A stretch of 64,000 nucleotides of DNA from CAMAVH01 sp046297835 (GCA_046297835.1 JBKBHI010000007.1:186001-250000); one strand, 5' to 3'; shown: positions 8,878-18,089, counted from the stretch's first letter. Notes: generated by a model from the sequence alone, not told the origin. Program-made: numbers and translations.

Positions 8878-10570
8878 CGGCGCGTCCTTTCGGAGCCGAA
8901 TAGTTCACGAACATGCGCGCCTTCACGGCCGCGTCGTCGGCGTCGATCGGCGTGACGCCGAGAATCGGCGCGATGCGCGGAATGATGCGGCCCACCACGG
9001 GGGTCGTGACCCAGCCGGCGGTGATGAAGCCGTGGTTCTCCTTGATCGGCTGCGGCTCGTCGATGGCGACGAGCACGACGTAGCGCGGATCGGTCATCGG
9101 GAAAGCGCTGACGAAAGACGACAGCACGGCGCGGCGCTTGTAGCCGCCATGATCGCCGACCTTCTCGGCCGTGCCGGTCTTGCCGCCGACGAGATAGCCC
9201 GAGGCGTTGGCGTTCTTGCCCGAGCCGTTGGTGACGACCAGGCGCATCAGTTTCTGCATGTCGAGCGCGGTGCGCTGCGAGATCACCCGCGTGCCCTGCG
9301 GCGCTTCGCCGGGCGCGCGCTTGAGCAGCGTGACCGGGCGCGTGACGCCGCCGTTGGCGATGGTGACGATGCCGCTCGCCATCTGCAGCGGGCTGACGGC
9401 GATGCCGTGGCCGAAGCCGATGGTCATGGTGTTGATCTCGCGCCATTGCGCGGGCAGCATCGGCGCGCCGACCTCGGGCAGTTCGAGCGCCGGCTTGCGC
9501 AGCAGGCCGAAGCCGCCGAGGTACTTCTTCTGCGTCTCGGCGCCGGCGGCGAGCGCCATCTTGGCCGCGCCGATGTTCGACGAATAGACCAGCACTTCGG
9601 GCAGCGTGAGCGCGCGGTTCTCGCCCCGGTAGTCGGAGATGGTGAAGCGCGAGATCTTGATCGGCTTGGACGCGTCGTAGACGCTGCCCATCGTCGCCGA
9701 GCCCGAATCGAGCGCCAGCGCCGCGGTGAACAGCTTGAACATCGAGCCCTGCTCGTAAACGCCGAGCGTGTTGCGGTTGAACAGCGTCTTGGGGTCGAGG
9801 CTGGTCGGATTGTGCGGATCGAAATCGGGCAGCGACACCATGCCGAGCATCTCGCCGGTGCGGACGTCGATCACCATCCCCGAGCCGCCGATGGCGTTGA
9901 CCCGCTTCATGCCGGTCGCGATTTCCTGTCGCAGCACGTGCTGGATGCGCAGGTCGATGGAGAGCGCGAGGCCGCGGCCGCCGCCCTTCAGAACTTCGTC
10001 GAACGAGCGCTCGATGCCGGCGAGGCCGTCGTTGTCGACGCCGGTGAAGCCGACGACATGGGCGGCGAGCGGGCCTTGCGGATAGACGCGGCGCTCGTCG
10101 CGCTGGAAATAGAGGCCGGGGATGCCGAGGCGGTTGACCTCGTATTGCTGCTTCGGCGTCAGATGGCGGCGGATCCAGACGAAGCTGCGGTTGCCGGTCA
10201 TCTTGGTCTGCAGCTCGGCGAGCGACAGGTCGGGCAGCGCCGTCATCAGCTTCTGCGCCGCGTCGCGCGAATCGAGGATCTGGCGCGGGTTGGCGTAGAG
10301 CGAGGCGGTGACGAGCGAGGTGGCGAGCAGGTTGCCGTTGCGATCGACGATGTCGGCGCGCGTCGTCGGCCAAGCGTTGCGCGCCGTGGCGGCCTGGCTT
10401 TTGGGCTCCGCGCCGCCCTGGAACACGGTGATGTCGGCGAGGCGCGCGCCGATCACGGTAAAGGCGAGCAGGAACACCGCGCCGGTTAGCAGCAGGCGCG
10501 TGCGGCCCGTTTCGAGCGCCTGCTTGGTGGCGCCCTCAAGCTTTTGCGGATGTTGCTGGCCCATGCTCAT
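8861..10570 (-). CDS. ftsI: Division-specific peptidoglycan transpeptidase (PBP3)
   Basis: Septal class B penicillin-binding protein that cross-links glycan strands made by FtsW. The chosen ATG at 10570 gives 569 residues. The open frame continues upstream but only as a shadow of ftsL and rsmH, and this ATG makes an ATGA junction with the ftsL stop. A single membrane anchor spans about residues 25-45, followed by the dimerisation domain. The catalytic motifs are SMFK at 276-279, SSN at 330-332 and KTG at 464-466. The stop lies inside the start of murE. Confidence 0.95.
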   Translation of the reverse strand: MSMGQQHPQKLEGATKQALETGRTRLLLTGAVFLLAFTVIGARLADITVFQGGAEPKSQAATARNAWPTTRADIVDRNGNLLATSLVTASLYANPRQILDSRDAAQKLMTALPDLSLAELQTKMTGNRSFVWIRRHLTPKQQYEVNRLGIPGLYFQRDERRVYPQGPLAAHVVGFTGVDNDGLAGIERSFDEVLKGGGRGLALSIDLRIQHVLRQEIATGMKRVNAIGGSGMVIDVRTGEMLGMVSLPDFDPHNPTSLDPKTLFNRNTLGVYEQGSMFKLFTAALALDSGSATMGSVYDASKPIKISRFTISDYRGENRALTLPEVLVYSSNIGAAKMALAAGAETQKKYLGGFGLLRKPALELPEVGAPMLPAQWREINTMTIGFGHGIAVSPLQMASGIVTIANGGVTRPVTLLKRAPGEAPQGTRVISQRTALDMQKLMRLVVTNGSGKNANASGYLVGGKTGTAEKVGDHGGYKRRAVLSSFVSAFPMTDPRYVVLVAIDEPQPIKENHGFITAGWVTTPVVGRIIPRIAPILGVTPIDADDAAVKARMFVNYSAPKGRAGASVE

Positions 10571-11064
10571 CGCGCGACGCTCGCGGGAATGACCGGCACG
10601 GCTGGAATCGCTGGCGGAATCGCCGGCTTCGCGGGAGCGACCGGCGCGGCGGCGGCCGAATAGACCGGGGCTGGCGCGGTCGCCGTCGCGGGAACGTCGG
10701 GCGACACCGGGCGGCGCGGCGGCGCGATGCGCGCGATCATGCCTTCGGTCCCGGGCAGGCGGACGCCCGGCTCGATGTCGAGGCGCTCGGGCCGCATCGG
10801 CACGGTGGCGACGGCGGCATATTGCGCGGGATTGATCGGCTTCAAATGCACGAAACGCTCGTTCAGCTCTTCGAGGCGCTGGGGCTGGTTGAGATAGCTC
10901 CACTCGGCCTCGAGCACGTGAATCTGATTTTGCTCGCGAAGCGTGGCGGCATTGAGGCGCGCGAGCTCTTCTTCGAGCGCGACGACCTCGTATTTGACCT
11001 GGAACAGCGCGTAGCCGGCGAGCGCGGCGAGCAGCAACCAGAGGAAGGTGGTGCGGCCGATCAT
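10567..11064 (-). CDS. ftsL: Cell division protein FtsL-like
   Basis: Small bitopic divisome scaffold that links FtsQ/FtsB to FtsW-FtsI. The 165-residue product has one membrane segment at about residues 5-22, then a heptad-rich coiled coil (about 25-60) containing LEAEWSYLNQPQRLEELN, typical of alphaproteobacterial FtsL. A Pro/Ala-rich periplasmic tail of about 70 residues follows, so it is longer than enterobacterial FtsL (about 120). It overlaps both rsmH (start) and ftsI (stop) by 4 bases. Assignment rests on motif plus position. Confidence 0.88.
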   Translation of the reverse strand: MIGRTTFLWLLLAALAGYALFQVKYEVVALEEELARLNAATLREQNQIHVLEAEWSYLNQPQRLEELNERFVHLKPINPAQYAAVATVPMRPERLDIEPGVRLPGTEGMIARIAPPRRPVSPDVPATATAPAPVYSAAAAPVAPAKPAIPPAIPAVPVIPASVAR

Positions 11065-12119
11065 GCGCGCGCTCCTTCCGTCTGCCAGACCGGCGCGTCG
11101 GTGCGGATCGCGCTGCGCAGGCGGGCCGAGCGCGCGCGCGGATTGCGCGCCGTCTCGTCCGCGCCGGCTTCGACCGGCTTGCGGCTGACGCCGCGGAAGC
11201 TTGGCACGGCGCCTCGTGCGCTCTCTCGGGGAAGGAGAGAGGGGAAGTGGCGCGAGGGCCGTGCCGAAGAGCCGCTGCGGGTCGCGAGGAAGGATTTGAC
11301 CCGGCGGTCTTCAAGGGAATGGAAGGAGACGACGGCGAGGCGGCCGTCGGGGCGAAGGATGCGTTCGGCGGCGGCGAGGCCGCGATCGAGTTCGCCGAGT
11401 TCGTCGTTCACGGCGATGCGCAACGCCTGGAAGGTGCGGGTGGCGGGGTCGATCGTCTCGTTGCGGCGGCCGACCTTGCGGCGCACGGCCTCGCGCACGA
11501 TCTCGGCGAGGCGGCCGGTGGTCTCGATGCGCGCCTCGGCGCGCGCGGCGACGATGGCGCGGGCGATGGCGCGCGACAGGCGCTCGTCGCCGTACTCGTA
11601 GATGACGTCGGCGAGCTCGGCTTCGGCCGTGTCGTTGACGAGATCGGCGGCGGTCGCGCCCGCGCTGGTGTCCATGCGCATGTCGAGCGGGCCGTCGGTG
11701 CGGAAGGAGAAGCCGCGCGCGGCCTGGTCGATCTGCATCGAGGACACGCCGATGTCGAGCGTCACGCCGTCCACCGCGTCCACGCCGACGGCGGCGAGCA
11801 ACTGCTCCATGTCGCCGAAGCGGCCGGGCAGCAGCGTGAGGCGCGCGCCGTAGCGCGCCGCGAGGGCCTGGCCGGCGGCGATGGCGGAGGGGTCGCGGTC
11901 GATGCCGTAAACCTTGCAGTCGCAGGCGTCGAGCAGGGCGCGGCTATAGCCGCCGGCGCCGAACGTGCCGTCGACGAACACTTCGCCGTCCTTCGGCGCG
12001 AGGGCGGCGAGGACTTCGGTCAATAGAACGGGGATATGCGGCGCAGGGGTCGCGGCGGTGTTCGCAGACAATGATCCCATGGCGCCGTCCCGGTCCTGAT
12101 CGGAGGGGGGATGGCTCAT
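11061..12119 (-). CDS. rsmH: 16S rRNA (cytosine1402-N4)-methyltransferase
   Basis: SAM-dependent methyltransferase acting on 16S rRNA C1402 (formerly MraW). The 352-residue protein begins with a polar N-terminal extension. The family motif PVLLTEVL follows, then the SAM-binding VDGTFGAGGYS at about residues 49-59. DIGVSSMQID and the C-terminal VVSFHSLEDR motif are present. An internal ATG at residue 14 is an alternative start. The gene lies 7 bases after mraZ and overlaps ftsL by 4 bases. Confidence 0.95.
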   Translation of the reverse strand: MSHPPSDQDRDGAMGSLSANTAATPAPHIPVLLTEVLAALAPKDGEVFVDGTFGAGGYSRALLDACDCKVYGIDRDPSAIAAGQALAARYGARLTLLPGRFGDMEQLLAAVGVDAVDGVTLDIGVSSMQIDQAARGFSFRTDGPLDMRMDTSAGATAADLVNDTAEAELADVIYEYGDERLSRAIARAIVAARAEARIETTGRLAEIVREAVRRKVGRRNETIDPATRTFQALRIAVNDELGELDRGLAAAERILRPDGRLAVVSFHSLEDRRVKSFLATRSGSSARPSRHFPSLLPRESARGAVPSFRGVSRKPVEAGADETARNPRARSARLRSAIRTDAPVWQTEGARA

Positions 12120-12126
12120 GGGCGTC

Positions 12127-12621
12127 TCACCGCGAGCCTTCGGAGCCGGGAGCCGTGCCCGGCGGGGCCGCCGGACGCGGACGGACCTTCACCGTCGCGC
12201 CGCGCGCGAGCAGGCGCTCGCGCGAATTGCCGCTCTTCTTGGCGTAGGTCTCGGGCTCCCAGATCTGGAAGTGGTTGACGGCGGAGACGAACAGCGCCGT
12301 CTCGCCGATGCCGGCGTGCGCCGCGAGGGTCTGCGGCAGCATGATGCGGCCCTCGCCGTCGATCGCGAGCTGAAGCGCGTCGGCGAAGATCGTCGCCAGA
12401 TCGTCGCGTTCCTCGGAGAACTGGTCGAAATCGTCGAGGTTGGCGGCCATCTGCGCCATGTCGTCGAGCGAGAAGGCCTCGATTGCCGGCTCCTTGAAGG
12501 AGCGGAAGGCGACGATGCCGTGGACCGCCTGGCCGGCCAAGGCAGCACGGAACGGCGCCGGAACGGACACGCGGCCCTTCCGGTCGACCTTATTCGCGTA
12601 GCTGCCAAGAAATAAAGCCAC
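12127..12621 (-). CDS. mraZ: Transcriptional regulator MraZ
   Basis: First gene of the dcw cluster and, in bacteria studied so far, a DNA-binding repressor of its own operon. The 164-residue protein has two AbrB-like SpoVT/MraZ modules: GSYANKVDRKGRVSVPAPFR near the N-terminus and a second DGEGRIMLPQTL repeat in the middle. The start is a GTG at 12621, preceded 6 bases upstream by a strong Shine-Dalgarno (GGGGAAGG), which fixes the start. Length is slightly above the usual 145-155 residues because of a Pro/Ala tail. Its likely operator is the TGGG ladder at 12704-12747. Confidence 0.95.
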   Translation of the reverse strand: MALFLGSYANKVDRKGRVSVPAPFRAALAGQAVHGIVAFRSFKEPAIEAFSLDDMAQMAANLDDFDQFSEERDDLATIFADALQLAIDGEGRIMLPQTLAAHAGIGETALFVSAVNHFQIWEPETYAKKSGNSRERLLARGATVKVRPRPAAPPGTAPGSEGSR

Positions 12622-12703
12622 AGGACCTTCCCCGCCCTTCGCCAGAACTTCCGGCCCCCCTCGCAGGACCGCCCACCGCCCGGGCGCAGAAACGCACGTG
12701 GTT

Positions 12704-12748
12704 TGGGATAGATTGGGATATCATGGGTCTATATGGGCGTCAATGGGA
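12704..12748 (-). promoter_or_regulatory. MraZ-box ladder and mraZ promoter
   Basis: On the plus strand TGGG occurs at 12704, 12714, 12724, 12734 and 12744, an exact 10-nt period (TGGGN plus 5-nt spacers). This is the known MraZ recognition pattern, here five copies long. Read in the direction of mraZ, a good -35 TTGACG lies at 12743-12738. A poor -10 candidate TATCCC follows at 12720-12715 after 17 nt, so the boxes would cover the whole promoter. The boxes appear as CCCA on the mraZ coding strand. A sixth TGGG at 12765 is one base out of register. Confidence 0.75.
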
Positions 12749-12923
12749 TCAGCTAGTAAAAGCTTGGGAATATTTGGCGTTTTCGCTTCTTGACCGGCTC
12801 CAATCCGGGAACTCGCAAGTCGAATCCGGCGCGCGCCAGTCCATGGCGCGAGGACTGGCAATCAAACTGCCAATTTGTTCTTGATACGTTCTTATCCGCG
12901 GGCGGATAAACGGCGGAAAATAT

Positions 12924-13309
<386 letters not shown>

Positions 13310-13318
13310 GCGGAATCT

Positions 13319-14059
13319 CTAGCTGATTTTCAATAGTTTATCGAGATAAGTCAGCGTCTCGTCGTCGATTTGGCCATCGACCCGCCAGGGCCGGAAATGG
13401 CGCTGAAACGCGGTCACGACCTGCTCCGTGGCGGTCCCGAACAGGCCGTCGGCGGCGATTTGATAGCCGTAAGCGGCCAATTTAGCCTGCAGATCGCGCA
13501 CCGCATCGCCGCTGGCGCCGAGCGCGAGCGTCGCCGGTCCGGGCGCCGGCTTGGCGGCGAGATCGGGCCAGACGCCGATGCCGTCGGCCGCCAGGCCGCG
13601 CCAGTCGAACAGTTCGCCCGGATCGGTTTTGCGCGCCGGCGCGGTGTCGGAATGGCCGAGCACGCCCCGGGCGGGAATCGGATGGCGCGCGAGGATGCCG
13701 CGCGCGAGCAGCGCGAAGGCGGCCATCTGCGCCGGCGGAAAGGGGCGGTAGCCGTGTTCGTGGCCGGGATTGGCCAGTTCGACGCCGATCGAGCGCGAAT
13801 TGACGTCGGTCGCGCCGCGCCACGCGCCGGCTCCGGCATGCCAGGCGCGGCGGTCTTCCGGCACCAGCCGGAAAACCTCCCCGGCCTCGTCGATCAGATA
13901 ATGGCTGCTGACCTTGGCTTCGGCGTCGCACAGGCGCACGCGCGCGCCATCCGCTGTCGGCATTCCGGTGTAATGCACGATCAGCAGTTCGACGCGGGTC
14001 CCCGGCGCGCGGTCGTCGTGGTTGGGCGACGGGCAATCTATGAAAGCGATCTCGCGCAT
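13319..14059 (-). CDS. N-acetylmuramoyl-L-alanine amidase (AmpD-like) with peptidoglycan-binding domain
   Basis: Zinc amidase (Amidase_2 fold) that cleaves the MurNAc-L-Ala bond of (anhydro)muropeptides. The 246 residues show zinc-ligand contexts IVHYTGM near residue 28 and GVLGHSDTAPARKTDPGE near residue 135, plus the catalytic-region segment SIGVELANPG. A C-terminal PGBD-type segment (GASGDAVRDLQAKLAAYGY onward, about 180-235) should bind cell wall. No signal peptide is visible, so it is probably cytoplasmic and involved in wall recycling like AmpD. It ends about 10 bases from the rnpB 5' end. Confidence 0.88.
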   Translation of the reverse strand: MREIAFIDCPSPNHDDRAPGTRVELLIVHYTGMPTADGARVRLCDAEAKVSSHYLIDEAGEVFRLVPEDRRAWHAGAGAWRGATDVNSRSIGVELANPGHEHGYRPFPPAQMAAFALLARGILARHPIPARGVLGHSDTAPARKTDPGELFDWRGLAADGIGVWPDLAAKPAPGPATLALGASGDAVRDLQAKLAAYGYQIAADGLFGTATEQVVTAFQRHFRPWRVDGQIDDETLTYLDKLLKIS

Positions 14060-14152
14060 GGGCTAGATATACCGCCGCGACGCCCCCGGCCGGAAGCGTC
14101 GTCAGCGATCACGATCGCGCGCGGACGCGTTCGCTCGCCGGTATGGGCAGGG

Positions 14153-14605
14153 TCAGGCTTTGTTCTTCAGGTAAAGCCGATGCAGCGCCTGCAGGCCCAG
14201 GCAATAGCCTTCGAGACCGGCGCCGCAGATGATCGCGCGCGCGACATGGCTGAGGTAGGACGGCGGCCGGTAGGCTTCCTTGTTGTAGATGTTGGTGATG
14301 TGAACTTCGATCACCGGCGTGCCGACCGAGCGCACGGCGGTGTGCAGCGCCAGCGAGGTGCGCGCGTAAGCGCCGGGGTTCATCACGATGCCGAGCGCCT
14401 TCTGGTAGCTCTCCTGCACCCAATCGACCAGCACGCCTTCGTGATTGGTCTGGCGGAAATCGATGTCCATGCCGAGCAGCTCGGCCTCTTCGCGGCACAT
14501 GCGCTCGCAATCGGCAAGCGTCTGATGGCCGTAGAGATGGGGCTCGCGGATGCCGAGCAGATTCATGTTGGGGCCGTTGAGCACGTAAACCAAAGGCTTC
14601 GCCAT
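14153..14605 (-). CDS. Type II 3-dehydroquinate dehydratase-like protein (active-site variant)
   Basis: AroQ-family protein (150 residues, normal length). Canonical AroQ dehydrates 3-dehydroquinate in the shikimate and quinate pathways. The NGPNMNLLG opening and the REPHLYG loop with the catalytic Arg/Tyr are present, as are NPGAYARTS and EVHITN. Two positions differ from the usual family: the His in the NPxAYTHTS motif is Arg here, and the FRHHS loop reads YRPPS. A Shine-Dalgarno (GAGGA) precedes the ATG at 14605. It stands alone between an amidase gene and a TTT receptor, not with shikimate genes, so it may be a paralogue with another substrate. Confidence 0.8.
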   Translation of the reverse strand: MAKPLVYVLNGPNMNLLGIREPHLYGHQTLADCERMCREEAELLGMDIDFRQTNHEGVLVDWVQESYQKALGIVMNPGAYARTSLALHTAVRSVGTPVIEVHITNIYNKEAYRPPSYLSHVARAIICGAGLEGYCLGLQALHRLYLKNKA

Positions 14606-14618
14606 GGGTCGTTCCTCT

Positions 14619-14653
14619 AAAAAAGACGCGCGGAGCCGGTTAGGGCTCCGCGC
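14619..14653 (-). terminator. Rho-independent terminator of the 14670-15686 receptor gene
   Basis: On the minus strand GCGCGGAGCC pairs perfectly with GGCTCCGCGC across a 6-nt loop. The helix is followed by GTC and a run of six T. It lies between the receptor stop and the aroQ-like start, so the two genes are probably separate transcripts. Confidence 0.85.
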
Positions 14654-14669
14654 TATGCCTTACGAAGGT

Positions 14670-15686
14670 CTATTCCGCTTTCATGATCTTGTTGACGGTG
14701 TCGAGCACCGGCTTGGGCGTCTCGTAAAGGCGCGCGACGAGATCTTGCATCTCCGTGCCCTTGACGATGTCGATCTCAAGCTTCTGCTTGGCGGCGTCGG
14801 CGAGGAAATCGGCGTCCTTGAGCATGGCTTCGAAGGCGTCGCGCAACTGCTGCACGCGCGGCGCGGGGACGCCGGGCGGGGCGAAGAAGGGCCAAGCGAG
14901 AGCGGCGTCCGACTCGAGGAACTCGATGGCCTGGCGCGCTTCCGGCGTTTTGGCGAACTCATGCGCCATCGGCACGTTCGGCAGGTCGGGCGCCTTGGTC
15001 AGCGTGAATTGCGTCAAGAACTTGATCTTGCCGTCGCGCACCCAGTCGGGCACGCGCGCCTTGATGCTGCCCCAGGCCCAGCCGCAGAAGGCTTCTGTTT
15101 CGCCTTTCTCCATGGCGGCCGAAGTTTCGTTGCCGCCGGGATAGCCGACGACGGTCTTCCATTTGGTGCCGATCAGCGCGTTGAGCGCCTTGGGGAACAC
15201 GAAGGTGCGCGAGCCGGGGCCGGACGAGCCGACGATGGTCTCGCGGTTCATCACGTCTTCCATGCTGTTGACCGGCACGGTGTGCCAGACGACGCAGACG
15301 CTGGGCTCGGCGGCGCGCCCGCCGATATAGTGGAATTTGCGCGAGTCGAATTTCGCCTGCGGATCGCCGAGGATCGGCGCGAGGATGATGCCGCCGGTGA
15401 TCATGCCGAGACGCGTGCCGTCCTGCGCGCCGGTGTTGGCGAGCGTGTTGGCGGCGACCATGCTGCCGGCGCCGGGCATGTTCGTGACGATGAAGCCGGG
15501 CTCGCCGGCGATCTGCTTGCCGTAATGCTTGGCGTAAAGGCGCGCGGCGAGATCGTAGCCGCCGCCGGCGCTGAAGCCGACGACGATGTCGATGCGCTTG
15601 CCTTTGTAGAAGTCTTGCGCGGTTGCGGCCGTGCCGGTCAAACATAGCGCGAGCGTAGCGGCGAGCGCCGGAAATGCTTTGGCCAT
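14670..15686 (-). CDS. Tripartite tricarboxylate transporter (TctC/Bug) family substrate-binding protein
   Basis: Periplasmic solute receptor of the TTT family (338 residues). It has an N-terminal signal peptide ending near TGTAATAQDFY. The family opening FYKGKRIDIVVGFSAGGGYD follows, with MPGAGSMVAANTL. A C-terminal region with APPGVPAPRVQQL is also typical. A Shine-Dalgarno AGGGAGA precedes the ATG at 15686. No TctA or TctB membrane genes lie nearby. The ligand (an organic acid or aromatic acid) cannot be predicted from sequence. Confidence 0.88.
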   Translation of the reverse strand: MAKAFPALAATLALCLTGTAATAQDFYKGKRIDIVVGFSAGGGYDLAARLYAKHYGKQIAGEPGFIVTNMPGAGSMVAANTLANTGAQDGTRLGMITGGIILAPILGDPQAKFDSRKFHYIGGRAAEPSVCVVWHTVPVNSMEDVMNRETIVGSSGPGSRTFVFPKALNALIGTKWKTVVGYPGGNETSAAMEKGETEAFCGWAWGSIKARVPDWVRDGKIKFLTQFTLTKAPDLPNVPMAHEFAKTPEARQAIEFLESDAALAWPFFAPPGVPAPRVQQLRDAFEAMLKDADFLADAAKQKLEIDIVKGTEMQDLVARLYETPKPVLDTVNKIMKAE

Positions 15687-15812
15687 AGTCGTCTCCCTGT
15701 CCGTCTTTTTTGCGCGGCCGCTTGTGCGGTCGTTTCCCGCTGTGGCGCGGAATAAGCGCTCAGATTAATACAATTTCTTTGCCGCCGTATTGCCCTGATT
15801 GGGACGAGCATG

Positions 15813-15843
15813 AAAAAGGGCGGCGTTGCTGCCGACGCCGCCC
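15813..15843 (-). terminator. Rho-independent terminator of the 15872-16915 receptor gene
   Basis: On the minus strand GGGCGGCGT pairs with ACGCCGCCC across an 8-nt loop and is followed by five T. It is placed directly after the receptor stop, so the two adjacent receptor genes are separate transcripts. Confidence 0.85.
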
Positions 15844-15871
15844 GAGATGGTTGTAAGCTTTGTTCTTTTAT

Positions 15872-16915
15872 TTATTTGCTTGTTAGCAGGCCGACGACTT
15901 TGTCTTTCACCTCGGGGGGCTGGTCGAGCATGGCGATGATGGCGCGCTGCATGTCCTCGCCGCGCGTCAGGATCGGTTCGATGCTGGCCACTTTCTTCGT
16001 CTCGGCGACGAATTCGGGATCGGCCACCGTCTTGGCGAACGCGTCGCGCAGCGCCTCGGCGCGGTCGGCGGGAATGCCCGGCGGCGCGAAATAGGAACGC
16101 GCCAGATCGAGGATCGGATTGACCATGGTGAACAGCGGCCGATAGGCGTCGGGGATCACGTCCATCACCCACGGCACGTCGTATTTCGCCAGCGCCGGCG
16201 CTTTCTGGCCGGAGACCTGGAGCAGGATCTTGACCTTGCCCTCGTCGAGCAGCTGCTTGCCGCGTCCGCCGAGGAAGCCGATGAGGTCGCCGCCCGACGC
16301 GTGAATCTCGTTGCGCTCGATGGCGATCTCGATGTCGTTGTTGCGATAGCCGTAGATCATGTCCATGTTCAGCTTGAAGGCGTCCTTCAGCATCTCGGGC
16401 ACCAGGCCGTAGCCGGTCGAGCCGCGCGCCGTCGCGCCGAACTTGATGGGCTGCGGGCATTTGGCGAGCTGCTCGATCGTCTGGCACGGGAAGTCGGTGC
16501 GCATCCAATAGAGCACCGTCGCCGTGTAGAGGTTGGCGATCCAGGTGAACTTGTCGAGATCGAAGCGGATGTTGGGCTGCGAGATGGCGCGGCTGAACAG
16601 GCCCGAGGAGCCGGCGCCGATCGTCAAGCCGTCCTTCTCCGCCACGTTATAGATGTGGTTCGCCGCGGCGATCGATTCGGGCTGCGGCATGTTCTGCACG
16701 ATGATCGTCGGCTTGCCTTCCATGTGCTTCGGCAAGTGGCGCGCCGCGACCCGTGCGAGGATGTCGACGCCGCTCGATTCGCTGCTGCCGACGACGATGC
16801 GGAAGGTCTTGCCTTTGTAAAAGTCGGCGACGCTTTGCTGCGCGGCGGCGTCATGGGCGACGCCGAACGCGAGGCCCAGAATCGCTGCGGACAGAATTAG
16901 CCTGTATGGCTTCAT
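15872..16915 (-). CDS. Tripartite tricarboxylate transporter (TctC/Bug) family substrate-binding protein
   Basis: Second TTT-type periplasmic receptor (347 residues). The ATG at 16915 is chosen because GGGAGGA lies about 6 bases upstream and because a signal peptide (LILSAAILGLAFGVAHDAAA) begins immediately. An in-frame upstream extension to 16996 would hide it. The mature protein begins VADFYKGKTFRIVVGSSESSG, with the receptor-family NMPQPES loop and PPGIPADRAEAL near the C-terminus. It is clearly divergent from the neighbouring receptor, so the pair is not a recent duplication. No membrane partners are in the window. Confidence 0.87.
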   Translation of the reverse strand: MKPYRLILSAAILGLAFGVAHDAAAQQSVADFYKGKTFRIVVGSSESSGVDILARVAARHLPKHMEGKPTIIVQNMPQPESIAAANHIYNVAEKDGLTIGAGSSGLFSRAISQPNIRFDLDKFTWIANLYTATVLYWMRTDFPCQTIEQLAKCPQPIKFGATARGSTGYGLVPEMLKDAFKLNMDMIYGYRNNDIEIAIERNEIHASGGDLIGFLGGRGKQLLDEGKVKILLQVSGQKAPALAKYDVPWVMDVIPDAYRPLFTMVNPILDLARSYFAPPGIPADRAEALRDAFAKTVADPEFVAETKKVASIEPILTRGEDMQRAIIAMLDQPPEVKDKVVGLLTSK

Positions 16916-17120
16916 CGCATTCCTCCCATGTGAGCCGGCCATGCGTCTCGCCATGAGCGGGCGAGCGCCAGCCTTGTTTTTCTCTCGCGCGATCATAGGC
17001 GTTTTCGGCGCGCCGATGCCAGCGCGGCAGGCGCCGGCCTATCGCGTTTATTTCAAGACGGTTCAGGGAAAAATGAAACATGGCGGCAGGCGCGAGGCCG
17101 CCGCGTCATGCGTCGTTCGA

Positions 17121-18089
17121 TCAGTCTTCGAACAGCGCCGCCATGCCTTGGGGCGAGAGGAACATGCGCGACAGTTGGTGGCCGACGCCGGGCACGATGG
17201 CCAGCTTGTGATGATGCGGGGCGTAAAAGGCGTCCATGAAAGCGGCGAAAGCGGTGAGGCGGGCGAAACGCGTCGGCCCCTGCGCCTTGGCCGCGCAATG
17301 CTGAGACAAGTTCGGCGCGTTCGGGTCGGTGTCGGCGTCGCCGGCGAGATAAGTGACGCGCCGCGCGCGGTAGCGTTCGATTTGAGTCTTGGCGTCGTCG
17401 CGCTTCACATAGGCGTTGGGTTGATCGAGACCATAATTGTAGGCGTTGGTCTTGCAGTTCGACGGCGGCGGCACGGCGAAATCCGCCGCCTTATAAGCCG
17501 GCGCTCTGCCCGAGACGGGGCGGCGGGCGTCGAGATAGACGACGCTCGACGGATTGGCGACGACGTAGGACACCGGCGGCATCCCCGGCACGTCGCGTCG
17601 CGCCACCGCGTAGCGTTGCGCGTATTGGCCGCCGGCGGAATGGCCGGCGATCACGATCTTGGCGAGGTTGGGGTAGAGCGCGCGGTCGGCGAACGGCGCG
17701 ATGAGTTCGTCCATCACCGCGAAGGAACTGACGCGCGGATTGAAGGCCGTGGTGGACAAGTCGCCGGCGCGCCAATTGGAATTGTTGTCCCAAATCAGCT
17801 TGGTCCTATCCATGCCGGCGCGGTCGTTTTGTTCGTGAAAGAGCGGCGCGACGACCAGCGTCTCCGCGGCCTTGCCGCTGTCGGCGGCGGCGCGCAGGCC
17901 GACGCCGAAATAGTTGCGCACGTTGGCGTCGGTGCCATGGATCACCACGAGCGCGCGTTTGATCTCCGGATGCGGCGCGCGCAATGGCGCGCTGGCGTAA
18001 ACCGTCGTCGAGAGGCCGTTGACGGCGATGGACGATTGGCAGAGAGCGTAATTATATCCGCAATCGACGGCGGCGACGAAACGCGACAT
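17121..18089 (-). CDS. Alpha/beta-hydrolase fold protein, function unknown
   Basis: 322-residue protein starting at the ATG at 18089, with GAGG about 8-10 bases upstream. A longer open frame upstream only shadows the next gene. It has the serine-hydrolase pattern: a strand plus oxyanion region RALVVIHGTDANVRNY near residues 42-57, the nucleophile elbow GHSAGG near residue 155, and a late VPGVGHQ that probably carries the catalytic His. No signal peptide is apparent. The substrate is unknown, and resemblance to esterases or lipases is only at fold level. Confidence 0.7.
   Translation of the reverse strand: MSRFVAAVDCGYNYALCQSSIAVNGLSTTVYASAPLRAPHPEIKRALVVIHGTDANVRNYFGVGLRAAADSGKAAETLVVAPLFHEQNDRAGMDRTKLIWDNNSNWRAGDLSTTAFNPRVSSFAVMDELIAPFADRALYPNLAKIVIAGHSAGGQYAQRYAVARRDVPGMPPVSYVVANPSSVVYLDARRPVSGRAPAYKAADFAVPPPSNCKTNAYNYGLDQPNAYVKRDDAKTQIERYRARRVTYLAGDADTDPNAPNLSQHCAAKAQGPTRFARLTAFAAFMDAFYAPHHHKLAIVPGVGHQLSRMFLSPQGMAALFED

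Noticed and set aside
12704..12747. The TGGG ladder as a CRISPR-like or satellite repeat
   Set aside because: The unit is 4-5 bases with unrelated 5-base spacers, and its position upstream of mraZ matches a known operator type.
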